This document shows positions 22,619 through 33,079 of a stretch of DNA of 64,000 nucleotides, piece by piece; the stretch's first letter is position 1, and each line of letters starts with the position of its first letter. Location of the stretch: the NCBI GenBank assembly GCA_005765155.1, contig VCCP01000003.1, positions 3,906,001-3,970,000 of the forward strand. The letters run 5' to 3'. Position numbers and translations under genes: made by a program. Below the pieces are notes generated by a model. It saw only the letters and a list, made by a program, of their open reading frames with translations, was not told the origin of the DNA and did not search any database. Source of the DNA: Zelopaecilomyces penicillatus. Its lineage: Eukaryota > Ascomycota > Sordariomycetes > Hypocreales > Pseudodiploosporaceae.

Positions 22619-24264
22619 ATGGCACCTGTTCTAAGCACCATGAAGCCTCCCCACAGTCCTCCGACGCGACGAGTGGTTCCGGTCTTTGCAAATCATGCTT
22701 CGAGCTCCCGAAGACCCTTTGACAAACTCCCCCTTGAGGTAAGTTGCCATTTCCTCCTTTTCATTCCTACGTTTTCCCTTATTCTTCTTCTTCTCTTTCC
22801 TTTGTCGAGTTTCATCTTGGTTTACTTTGCCTTCGTCATTTTCCGTTCTTTCTAATACTATCATCTTTTTTCTCCTTTGTGCTGCTGCTTTTTCTGTCTT
22901 TTCACTGGGCTATACCAAGCGTAGCTTTTCTAAACTCAAAATAGATGCGAACAATGATCTGGTGCTATGCTACTTTCACGCCGCATGCTATTTTCCCATG
23001 TCGACAAAATGGTTTGATAGAACCGGCTGTTTTCAAAGATGGCAGGTCTGCGGGATTCAACGAGGACTCCGAGTTAGCCATTTCGACGTTCAACTCACTC
23101 CGAGAAACCTGTCGGTTGTTTCGAGATGACCTGGAGACGTACCCAGCGTTGTACACGGTAAGCAACCATTTTTCTTTTTACCTTTTCTTTCACTCTTCTC
23201 GCACTACTTTCATCTCTCTCTCATATCCGTCTTTCATCTGTCATATTTAAGTCGTCAGAAACATCTTTCAAGCAATCAGTTTTTCCCATGTTTTTCTACC
23301 TAATTCTAAAACTAACTCAATAACCCCTATAATCTAGACCAACACATTTGCGTTCAAGAGTCAACACGAAATGGTTGTTTACATGGCTGCCATTACACCA
23401 AATAGGCGCAAGACCCTAAAACACCTAACCGTGAACTTTGAAGTCCCCGCCGATGATGAGTTCAGAAAACCGGTCGATAGGTGGACATTAGCAATGCTGT
23501 CTCAGTGCAAGTCATTAAAGGTTTTGACAATACACTCTCATGCCAAAAAACTATCCAGTATTGCAGGTATCTCAACCGTCTTCAATGAGTTGAGAAGTGC
23601 CGTTCGGCAGCTCATCCCCTCACTCTGTCAGCTTCATCTCACTGGCCCCGACAAAGCTGAGGATGTTTTCGTCTACACTATGCGAGGCGCTGCTCCCTCC
23701 ACGGGTGTTTCCTATGGCCCCTCCAAATTCAAGGGAGGAAAGACCAGAGAGTTTCTCTCCATCAGAGAAGCATATGTTCGCGATGCCTTTCGCCGGAGTG
23801 GGCTGCGGATTTTCGGAGAGAACCGCCTCGCTTTCCATAACCAAGACTCTAAAGCCCAAGATCGCTTCTACTTTTCATCAATGTTGTCCATTGGACCTGT
23901 GATATCTAAACACAGTATCTTTGTGAGAGACATTTGCTTCGATGCGGAAGATCATGTGAGAGTCATCGTGTCCTGCCCTGGAGTCACAACGCATGAGTCG
24001 GTTCCGATTGATATCTTTCTTGATGCAGAGGCAAGCGATGCACAGAATGAGCTTTTTGTGATCAAGCTATGTCAATTTCTTGAGGAAACCAGGCCCCCAA
24101 CTTTTGACGCAGGCCTATTGATCGAATTTGTAAAGGACGTTGCTTTTGAGGACCCAGCAAAGGAGCAACGGTACGTCAACTGGCTGACCCGTCTGGCAAT
24201 ACGATACCAAAGTTTGGCAAGTCCTCCATCCAAGATGCTGGATTGTATCCATTGCAGCACATGA
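22619..24264 (+). CDS. Hypothetical protein with N-terminal 2EXR/F-box-like motif
   Basis: Three-exon gene: 22619–22738, 22945–23157 and 23338–24264. Introns are 206 and 180 nt with GTAAGT/GTAAGC donors and TAG acceptors; all phases are zero; the product is 419 residues. Joining exons 1 and 2 gives FDKLPLEMRTMIWCYA around residues 34–49. This matches the short motif (LPxELRxxIW) that opens 2EXR and some F-box-like domains of filamentous fungi. The next section, NSLRETCRLFRDDLETYPALYT, fits the usual 2EXR continuation. The large third exon (308 residues) is globular with alternating hydrophobic and charged segments; I recognise no catalytic motif. Such proteins form large lineage-specific families of unknown role. 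The intron-spanning motif is strong support for the model. Confidence 0.78.
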
Positions 24265-25040
24265 TGATAAGGACCGATCTGGTTTGCTCAGACTGTATTA
24301 CAGAATCACAAATTTGATTCATGGGCTTTTTTACTTTGTCTCTGTCCCTGCTTCTATTTCTTTTTCTGTTTCTTTTCTTTCTTTCCTTTGACATTGGCAC
24401 CTTATCTTGTACTCATGGTTAGAGGCGTTTGGCTAGCAAAAACCGGAAATAGCATTGGCATGCCTGTTGCACAAAGATGGGTGGGACAGGCCATGGGGAG
24501 CTTTTCAATTATTTGTTTTCTTTTCTTTTCTTTATGAGGTATGACGCTCAATGGGAGCAGTTTTTACTGAGACGAAGCCTTTGAGTGCTTAAATGTCCAA
24601 CACTCTTTGTGTAAAGGGCAAGTAGGGAGGGATACATACCAGCTGCTAGATTCAATTTTTGTATCACAGCCTTAGAATATGTCGATAGATGCTCCAGGTG
24701 GCGGAGCAGTGTTCACAAACATAAGACCATTGATCTTCAAGAAAAATGGCAGTTACAAAAGCCACGGGTGCTCAATAGGAGCAATGGCAGTTAGACAACA
24801 TGTTGAATGTTTTATAGATGCCGAACGGCTACATCAGAACTCAATCTCACATATCACGTTCTTGAATGCTCACACCGAAATGGCGAACTTCACTTGGGCA
24901 AAAGGCCAAACTCATGACCCAAACTGTTGACACAGTCATGTCAATTGATCTATGTATAGGCCCATTGATGATGTCTGCATCAATTCACGCAAATTCGTTG
25001 CCTCCATTACCGATCAGTTTGTACGTCGCAGTGTACCAAA
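24265..25040. other. Convergent 3' intergenic region
   Basis: It lies between the 2EXR-like gene and the end of the Lys-rich gene. It includes C/T runs near 24350–24390 and 24510–24535. Short open frames near 24679–25099 have no protein-like features. Confidence 0.5.
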
Positions 25041-27687
25041 TTAAAACCCTTGCCACCACATCCACCCATTCGTGTACAGCTCAGAGCCGAGCGCGATGAT
25101 TCCTCGTTTGATTAGGTCGCGTCTGAAAGTAAAAAAAAGAGCTCAGCAATTGCACATGAAGTTTCTCGTTTCTCAATCAAAAATAAAACATCACCAGACT
25201 TGCCCGTTAGTACACGCTGCGGCGGTTAGATCACCCCACTCAGGGACTGCATCGTTTGCCTTTGGATCGGCCTCCGCTGGCCAGCCTCCTGGCATTTCGG
25301 GGCCAACATTATTGTTCATGGCCGGTGGTGCAGAGTTGTTGCTGCCAGCTTTTTCTGTCTTGTTCGCCTCAGCGTCATCTGCTTGTTTCGTTTTGCCCCA
25401 GTCAGGTCCTCCGTTGCCTTGTGTAGACCAGCAAGCCTCCCCTTCTTGAGGATTCGCCCAGACACCTCGGTTGCTGCCAAAAACACCACTGCCATGATTC
25501 TTTTCTGTGCTGTTAGCATTTGGGCCCCAACCATTGCTCCCTTTCACTCCATTGCTAGCCCCGAATGAGGTTCCACCTTGTCGGCTCTGTTGTTTGTCCA
25601 AAGAATTGATCCACGAACCCACACGTCGGGCTGGAGTGGTTTTCGTACCAAGGGGACCTCCAGCGTCAGTAGCATCGTTTTTCTGTGGGGCATTGCCGCT
25701 CGGAATATCATTTTGCTGCCATGTATTTGGATCAGGTCGCTCATTATGATGAGCAGGGTTATGGGGTTGATAATATGGATTCTTTCCCTTTGTCCCCTTT
25801 TGTCTGTCAGCACTCCATCTTCAGTCCAAGCGTACAATTCTTGGACAGCTCAGCTCTCACCTTTAGGTCGCGAGGGGCTACATTGTTAGATCCGGCTTTG
25901 TTCTGATCTGGGTAAGAAGTAGGCTGGTCGTTGGCTCCAGGATGGCCAAATGGGCCATTGAATCCGTAGGCTTCTGGCGCCATACCCATTGCCGCAGGCG
26001 GATAGCTCTGAGCAAAGCCGCCTGGGTAAATTGGATGAAATCCAGGGGGTGGGCATGCAGCATTCCATGACTGAGCAGGCATTCCCTGAGTGATTGGGAC
26101 TTGCTCATAGCCGTGTGGCGGAGCAACCCCAGCAACACCATTGTAATAGACATTGTGGGCAGGGTGAGGCATACTAACTGGAGTTGGTCGAGCAGCCATA
26201 TCTGCACGAGGATATTCGTACATTTGGGGACCATGGTGTCCATATATCTGTCCGTGATAGACGCGGACAACATTGTGTACGGGATCGAAATAGGCATTCG
26301 GAGGAGGATCCTCAGGTCCTTCAATTACACGCTCGGTTTGGATAACCTGCGAGACAACTGGGCCGATATGATGAGGGTGGTGCCGCGGGTTAGGACTTTG
26401 GTCGGCTTCTTGATTGTTTCCCGAATTCTGATCGTTGGGTTTTTTGGACTTTTTCGCCGATCCCCCTTTGGCGGGGGCGTCTGCTTTGCCTTTCCCCTTT
26501 TTGTCCTTGCTATCAGCAGCATTTTTCTTCCCATCCTCTTTCTTTTCATCATCCCCCTTGGTATCTTCCTTTTCAACTTCTTCGGAAGACGTGTCAGCCG
26601 CAGCTTTCTTCTTGGCTTTGCTGCCATCTTCTCCTTTCTTTTTGGCCACTGCTTCTTGAGCGGCACCACTATCCTTAGTGGAAGATTTCGGCTTTTTCTT
26701 TGACTCCCCTCCCTTGTTTTTCTCGCCATCAGGCTTCTTGGGGGTCACCTTGGCGTCGCTTTCCTTTGCTGATTCGCTTATCTCTAGGTCTGTTTCAGTC
26801 TCTTCGGCCACTTTTGCAGCCTTTTTCTTGGACTTTCTGGAGACTTTTGTCTTTGTCTTGGGTGGCTCCGGTTCAGACTCAGGCTCAGGCTCAGATTCCG
26901 AGGGCTCTGTTGAAGTTTGTGTCTTCTTTTTTTCCTTCTTGTTTTTCTCGGCTTTGGCACAGCTAGAGCACTTGCAAGGATGGTGTTGATCTTCGGGTTC
27001 AGGGGCACTGTCACTGCTCGTACATGATGTTTCGCTCTTGGCGACTGCCTTCTGTTTCTGTGTCTTCTTTTTCGTCTCATTCTTCTGCTCAGCTTTAGCG
27101 CAGCTGGAGCACTTGCAAGGATGATGTTGATCTTCAAGTTCAGAAATACTGTCGCTGCTTGTAGATGATGTCTCGCTTTTGGTGACTACCTTCTGTTTCC
27201 GCTTCTTCTTTTTCGTCTCCTTTTTCTTCTTCCCCTTTGTTACTTTTCTGGTCTTCTTGCCAGGCACAGCAGAAGTTTCAGAAGTCTCGACGTTTTTTGA
27301 AGTCTCAGCTTCAGAAGTCTCATCAGAGGAAGTGGCATCGTCAGTGCTGGTCTCTTCATCTGCCTCGTCCCCAGATTCAGATGATGCAGCAGCTGGCTTC
27401 TTCATCGCCGATCTGTTTGGTGAAGCCTCGAAGCGGACCTTTTTAGAAGCCGCTTCGCTGGTCTTCTTGGGCTTTTTGGGTTTCCCATTTCGCGGATAGG
27501 TGATCTTCAGAGTATCTTCGCCCGACTCGTCATCGGTGAGGACCTGGATTTTGACGACCTCTCGCTTCTTGGGCTTAGGCTTGGGTTCGGGCTCGGACTT
27601 GGGGAGGTGTCTCAAGGCATTTTCGATAGAGGTTCCGATAATCCACTCGCATAATGATGACGGACGGGCTTTCTTCTTTTGCGTCAT
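25041..27687 (-). CDS. Lys/Glu/Ser-rich protein with duplicated CKCSSC motif and Trp-rich tail, unknown function
   Basis: I do not recognise this protein. The first exon (25861–27687, 609 residues) is very rich in Lys, Glu, Ser and Thr, and likely disordered and nuclear. It contains two near-identical units, each a charged K/Q stretch, then SETS.TSSDS, then DQHHPCKCSSCAKAE, so the CxCxxC motif is duplicated. After the charged region comes a Pro/Tyr/His-rich segment (NAYFDPVHNVVRVYHGQIYG and similar). Unspliced, the frame would stop at 25807. A 64-nt intron (25797–25860; GTGAG donor, GCTGAC branch point, AAAG acceptor) keeps phase zero and opens a second exon rich in Trp–Gly pairs (NGWGPN, PDWGK, PEWGD). 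That exon either stops at 25191 or, by an intron 25123–25215, joins a third exon ending ELYTNGWMWWQGF at 25041. The third exon is the less certain part. Confidence 0.7.
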
Positions 27688-28236
27688 GATGATATTCTAT
27701 AGCTTCTCTCTGCTGAATGCGGTGATTTAGTAAAGGGCAATGAGATCCAAAGCGAGTTTTGCGTGCAGTCGTACAGGCTCAGCGTGCTAGTCTTCGTGGG
27801 CAAAGCCGTACACGAGGAGCAACGCGGATGGTGAAGCTCGTCTTGATACAAGACGAAGGGGAAACAAAAACAATGCTATCTAGAGGCACATTGCATGAAG
27901 GTAACAAGCAGTGATGCAAACTGCGAGGCAGGAAAGAGAGTATAATGGGATTGGAAGCGGTAGGTAAGGGGAGGAGGAATGTAGTAAGTAGGCAATTAAG
28001 AGGTGAAGCTAAGCAGATGGGAGATATGGTATCAAAGAACATGGCACTTTCAAGAAGTCTGCCATATGATTGTACAGCTGGCTGCCACCTGATGCGCTTC
28101 GTGGATGGTCTGGCCAAGTGCCGCTGTCCTGCTGGCTGTTTGCCAGGGGGCACCTAAAGCAGCAGAGTTAGGTAGTAAGTGCCCTTGGTAGATGCTGCAG
28201 ATAGAGAAACTGTAGGTCTATCTACAGGTAGTATCC
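27688..28236. other. Spacer between the Lys-rich gene and dephospho-CoA kinase gene
   Basis: Promoter of the Lys-rich gene and 3' end of the kinase gene. No further feature is supported. Confidence 0.5.
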
Positions 28237-29067
28237 TCACAGCTTCCCCTTGAGGGCCTCCTTTCGCTGCGCCTCTTCCCATTGCCTATTGATGCGAAGA
28301 TTCTGCCAAAACCTCAACGCTCCTACAGCCAGCGCCAACGGCGGACAGCCCAGCAGCACCCATGACCACCAGTCCGGACTCGCTCCTCGCAGCTTGGCCA
28401 TCTCCTTGTCCAAACTGGCTGCAAGCTCCTCCTTCGTCCCGTCATTCAGCAACACCACGCCGTGTCCGTCACCCCGCGCCGCACACCTCGCCGCCTTGAT
28501 CCGCACATCCGTCTGGCTTCGTACGCGATTCTCGGCATCTTCGCGGCTCAGGTGGGCGTCTCGACTCATAAGCCGTTGCATCTGCGTCTCTGGGTCCTGC
28601 ACGGCGACGACCATGGCCACGCCGCAGAACCGGTCCAGCCGACTCTCAAACAGCAGTGGAATGTCCAGCACCACCGCCCAGTGCCCGCGCACAAAGCATG
28701 AGAGCACCATCTTGAACATCTCCATTCGCACTGCCGGGTGTACGATGCCGTTGAGCACTGCTCGGTCTTTCTGGAGCTCCTCGCTGGTCCCAAACACGCG
28801 CTTCCCTAGTGCTGGCCGATTCAGTGGCCTGCCTTGGCCATCTGGGCCGTATTCTGGCATTGAGTCTGAAGCTGGGACAAGCAAGTCTGGTGTGCTGGGT
28901 CCGAAGTGCTTCACAATGGCCTTGTATCCATTTGTTCCCGGCTCGACGACCTTGCGTGCCAGCACGTCCGCGTCAATGATTGGTAGTGAATGCGGTGCTG
29001 ACGAGAGCAGTGACGATACCGTCGACTTGCCGGTCGCAATAGACCCCGTCAGTCCGATGAGGAGCAT
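28237..29067 (-). CDS. cab5: Dephospho-CoA kinase (CoaE/Cab5 family)
   Basis: Single-exon gene for the enzyme of the last step of coenzyme A synthesis, ATP-dependent 3'-phosphorylation of dephospho-CoA. The product is 276 residues starting MLLIGLTGS. The P-loop GSIATGKST is at residues 8–16. The substrate-site block IIDADVLARKVVEPG follows, then the lid region with LNRPALGKRVF and LNGIVHPAVR, then VVLDIPLLFE. All are CoaE hallmarks. The C terminus has a hydrophobic segment (WWSWVLLGCPPLALAVGALRFW), a putative membrane anchor that bacterial CoaE lacks. An upstream in-frame ATG at 29127 would add 20 residues, but the kinase fold begins right at the chosen Met. Confidence 0.95.
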   Translation of the reverse strand: MLLIGLTGSIATGKSTVSSLLSSAPHSLPIIDADVLARKVVEPGTNGYKAIVKHFGPSTPDLLVPASDSMPEYGPDGQGRPLNRPALGKRVFGTSEELQKDRAVLNGIVHPAVRMEMFKMVLSCFVRGHWAVVLDIPLLFESRLDRFCGVAMVVAVQDPETQMQRLMSRDAHLSREDAENRVRSQTDVRIKAARCAARGDGHGVVLLNDGTKEELAASLDKEMAKLRGASPDWWSWVLLGCPPLALAVGALRFWQNLRINRQWEEAQRKEALKGKL

Positions 29068-29602
29068 TTTATATGCGTATGTGATTGTTTTTGTGTGAGG
29101 TCTCAAATGGCGCGGTGCCAGTTGCAAGGAAGAAGTCTTGACTCTCCATCAATTGGATGAAGTACCTATTAGTTATGCAGCTCACCTGTAGTGTTCGGCA
29201 TGCGGCATGTGGAACCCCACGGTGCAAACAAAGAACCGGTAATTAATAGCTCCCCACCAAGGCTTTGAACGAGAAGCAACAAGTTGCAACCTTATTCTAT
29301 TAACAGCTTAAATTCGTACTACGAAGCTACCTTGAACAGCCATTTTTACTGGCCAGCTCTAAGTATCGCTAACACAGCACCTACATACCTTATACCTATA
29401 GTGTATTTGATCACAGCCTTGGCCCTTATCGTTATTCTGTGTTTTTTATTTAATAATGTGTTTAGAAGGGGATTTGGACTTTTCCCTGTAGGGACCCTCT
29501 GGAGTGCCTGCAGCAGGCTCTTAGGCCTGTGGCAGCTATGATATAACATAGGTGGTAAGAATCTGAGCGATTGCCTCTCAGGATTCTTCTTGTGGCGTGT
29601 AA

Positions 29603-29936
29603 GGTAAGGAAGCAAACCTGGAGGCTACGCTCTGCGAAAGGTTATACCTTCCACAAAGCTGTTTCGTGGCTTTGCTTGATCACTTCGCTTATATCCCATC
29701 TCATATTCTAGGCATTACTGGCTATTGCTGGCTATGGCTAGCTATTGCTAGATATTACTAAAAGTTAGTGATACATGCTCAGAGCAACGCTCCTAGGAGC
29801 AAGCAAAGCTCTTGGTAAGATTGACCAATTGCCAGTCAATATTTAACTTGTGACTAGTGATTGTGGTGGCTTTGCAGCCTTAAACGTCCCAAAAGGAAAA
29901 CAAATCTAGAGGCTATGCTCTCTTGATCATTATCCT
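29603..29936. repeat. Degenerate dispersed-repeat remnant, RIP-like
   Basis: A motif near 29615 (CCTGGAGGCTACGCTCT) recurs near 29905 as TCTAGAGGCTATGCTCT. The differences in this core are all transitions, as expected after repeat-induced point mutation. Between them lie AT-enriched sequence and the 10-bp repeat block. No open frame survives. The element type cannot be told. Confidence 0.35.
29710..29759. repeat. Imperfect 10-bp tandem repeat, about five units
   Basis: Successive 10-mers read AGGCATTACT, GGCTATTGCT, GGCTATGGCT, AGCTATTGCT and AGATATTACT. They are clearly related and differ mainly by transitions. Confidence 0.6.
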
Positions 29937-30276
29937 TTGCTAGCAATCTAGCTACTGTGTTAATCTCACGCTACTCTAATGCAATTTTACATTACAGGCA
30001 CGGTTCATGTCTTGAAAAGATATGATGAGCGAGTTGCGTGTACAAGGCGCCGTAATTAGGTAGGCAGCATGTTTAATTCTTCTATCGACGCCGTGTCATG
30101 ACAAGCACCTTCAATGAGGCACCACCTCCGTTCCCATGTAGCCTTGACTGTTCCATTTCCCTCAAGTCCAAATATAACACTCTCTGTAAGCTAGCACAGA
30201 ATCCAGTGAGTTGATGGCATCGCATTAGGACCATTGCTTCAGTAAAAAGGCACTCACTATTCCTTAGAAACTCTCT

Positions 30277-32210
30277 CTAGTCGGGCAAGCGAATAGCGTA
30301 GAACCAGCCCTCATCGGTAACATACCAACGACAGTCGCCCAAGCGATCAATAGTGAATCGGTTGCGCTGGGTCCAGTTCCCGTCAATCTCGCGAACATAG
30401 TAGAAACGGGAAGGGTCATCATCTGAAGGCTTAAAGTCCTGCGGCTCAAACATCTTGTTGGAGTGCGCAAACTGGACTTGCCGAAGAGTCTCTTCTGTAG
30501 GGGTGCGGCCGAGGCCAGAGATTTCAGGGATTTGTCCATTATTACCTGCTATGACGGGGATTGCTCCACCCATGGCGGCGATGCCGCCTCCAAAGCCCAT
30601 CGCAGGAACAGTCTGCATTGGCTGCCCAGCCGCAGCCATGAAAGGCTGGCCGTTGATCATGACAGGTTGTTGACCAACAATGGGTTGAGGGACGAGTCCA
30701 GGCTGCTGAGCAACATAATAACTGGGCTGAGCGAAACCAGCACCAGCACCGGTTGGTTGCTGTAAGGTTTTCAAGTCAGCTTTGTATAACTTCGCATTCC
30801 ACAACATCTAGGTAGTAAACAAAAGACAAACAGAACTGGTAAGATACAGCGAAAAGGGGATCACTCTAGAACGGCCGAGCTTGTTTCCAGGCAGCAGCAG
30901 CAGCAGCAGCAGCCCAGCAAAGCCACTCGGCGTTGCGGAGAGCTTGCTGGCGAAAGCAAATATGTGGGAGCTGTGGGTCAACTTGCATAAAATTTGTAGC
31001 CGTTGAGGAAAAATGTCTTTGGCATGATGATGGTGGTGAAGGTAGGGGCTTGAATAAACTGTACCGAGGGAATACCGACCTGAACTCCAGGGATGAAGCC
31101 GCCAGCGTCAAAGCGAGGCACGTAGACGTGAGGCATCGGACCAAAGGTCGTATCCGGCACAGGAGGCTGGAAGTTGACGCCAGGCTGGAACGGACCAGCA
31201 TTCTGGTAGTCTGCCATCTTTACGGGGTTGCCGTGGGGGTGCAAAGGATGTTGGCCAATGTAGGTGATGGGTGCGGAGAACTGGGGAGCAGTTTGGTGTG
31301 CGAAGAAGTGAGCCTGATGTGGCGCCGAGGTGAAGCCAGCTGTAGGGAAACCTGCACACGGCTGGCCAGGGAACCTGACGGTCTGGCTCGGGTCGGCAGC
31401 CGTGTACCACGGTCCAGCACCAGCGTTGCTATTGGGAGCGACACCGAGCTGAGGGTAGCTGGTAGGCTGGTTATCGACAGGTGCGGCCTCACTCTTGGTG
31501 TTGGAGGGTGTGGTATTTGAGTTGATTTCAGGCTGAGGGGAAGCAGAGGTGGTGGTAGTTCTGGGATCGTTGCTCTGGTTGTTGTTGCTGCCGTTTGGGA
31601 AGTGCACCTGGCGAAGGGTCTCGCCTCCGGGCTTGAGCCGTCGAGAAGTCTTGGGAGACTTTGAAGGCACTGCAGCCTCGGGCATCGTCGTCCCTCGGGG
31701 CTGAGACAGAAAAGAGGCAGGAACTAGATGGTGGAAAGGGGTGGAATGGAGTGTGGAGAGGAGGAGTAAAAGGGAAGCTGTCAGACCCTCAAACTGACCA
31801 TGGCCTGGAAACCGGGTTCGGCAGGGGGTAAATGGAGTGCTGGACCCGAGGCCAGCTGCGAGATGGAAACTCGGCCAAGAATCATGCACGCAGTGGAGTG
31901 TCAGAACAATGTCGAGTGCCTCGTTTGCCACCCGTGCAGCAAAGCCCGTTCAACGAGGATACCCAACATTCATATCCGTCATCATTTGCGTTCGCCCATT
32001 CACCCAGAAATTCCATTGTGTAAACCAGAAACAAAACAAAACAAAACCAAAAAAGTGCATCCAAAAAATGCTAGCTTGACTAAAACAGAAACTTACCACG
32101 CGCTGTAGCTTCCATGTCTGTCCATCGTGCACCCATATGGACTGCTCTGGCAGCGAGTCCAGCGGGTCCTCGTACTGTGTCCACGTCCATGGGAAGCAAG
32201 GCAGACACAT
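30277..32210 (-). CDS. Pro/Gln-rich protein of unknown function; middle of gene model unresolved
   Basis: I do not recognise this protein. Exon 1 (32097–32210) encodes 38 residues including EDPLDSLPEQSIWVHDGQTW. Its GTAAGT donor joins, across a 396-nt intron with acceptor CTCAG, to an exon starting at 31700. That exon contains the ETLRQVHF motif and a long Pro/Gln/Asn-rich segment. The last exon (30277–30759, acceptor TTACAG with a GCTGAC branch point) is Gly/Gln/Pro-rich. It then has a conserved-looking end with ETLRQVQF, FEPQDFKPSDDDPSRFYYV and NGNWTQR-type residues, and finally RLPD. Between about 30870 and 31000 the second exon runs into a stop (30978), while an adjacent frame carries RQQALRNAEWLCWAAAAAA. 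Either a small intron escapes my reading or there is a frameshift. The two outer parts could also be two genes. Confidence 0.55.
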
Positions 32211-33079
32211 TATCCGTCGAGGGGAGATGGAAGATAGGCGTGGCTCTGTGTGATGCTTGCTGATGCGTAGGATGACGGATGCGCTGTTGTTGAGAGACGG
32301 GGTCAGGGGTGAGCCTGCGAACAGGTATCTCCAACTTCCCGGTTCGAAGTTGGGGTTGAAGGGGGCCGCCTAATGAGATAGAGCGTTGACATTCAATGGT
32401 CAGTCACCTTCAAAATCAGATGCAGCCTCGCGCGAACAATCATTGTCCAGTCGTGCCATCCCTGTGTGGTATATCTTAGTAGTCATGCCGGTGAACCCCT
32501 CATACAGCTGTCTGGCAGGCAGCTGGCACGGAGTGTTTTGACTGGAAACAAGCTGGATCAGTACCGACTTAGGCACCTACTACCAAGCAATAGTACCTGT
32601 ACCAAGTCAATCAGTGAGACCTGTAATAATCCACGGTCACGGTTCTCGTAACAAATAAGATACATGAAATATGTGCAGTCACAAAACACATGACAACCTC
32701 AACTGCAACCACCAAGGACACGAAAGTGTTTGATCCAAATTCAAATATTTTTTCAGACCAACGCCCCAACCTGTATGGTCTAATGCTCGCTGACCCGTTA
32801 CCTGATGTAATGTACAGTTATTCATGGGAGGAGAGATCATCTATGACCACCACCGCCAAGCTTTCCCAAACGCTGCCACTGCTGTAGACTCAGCTTATAC
32901 AAGGAACCTTAGCCTTTCCATCCAGCGGTTTTTTTTCCTGGCCCTAAAAACAAGGCTCCGTTTGCTCCTCTTCTTTCTTTGTCTTGAACCAATAAAATAA
33001 TAGTTGTTGATTAAAAAGATGTTGGGTCGTGTCAAAGTCGCTTTTTGTCAGCGCTGTTCATCAAATATCTGCCACAGTA
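32211..33079. other. Spacer between the Pro/Gln-rich gene and tim23
   Basis: It holds the leader of the Pro/Gln-rich gene and AT-rich sequence down to the tim23 end. No gene is supported. Confidence 0.5.

Larger units (their letters stand above)
29068..30276. other. 1.2-kb intergenic region with degenerate repeats
   Basis: AT-rich, low-coding sequence that differs from other spacers in the window by carrying internal near-repeats (29603–29936) and a 10-bp periodic block (29710–29759). It is probably the remnant of an old transposable element. It also includes the promoter of the dephospho-CoA kinase gene. Confidence 0.5.

Noticed and set aside
26101..27730. Long plus-strand open frames opposite the Lys-rich gene
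   Set aside because: They are Phe/Ser/Leu-rich mirror images of Lys/Glu codons on the minus strand, with no starts, splice sites or domains of their own.
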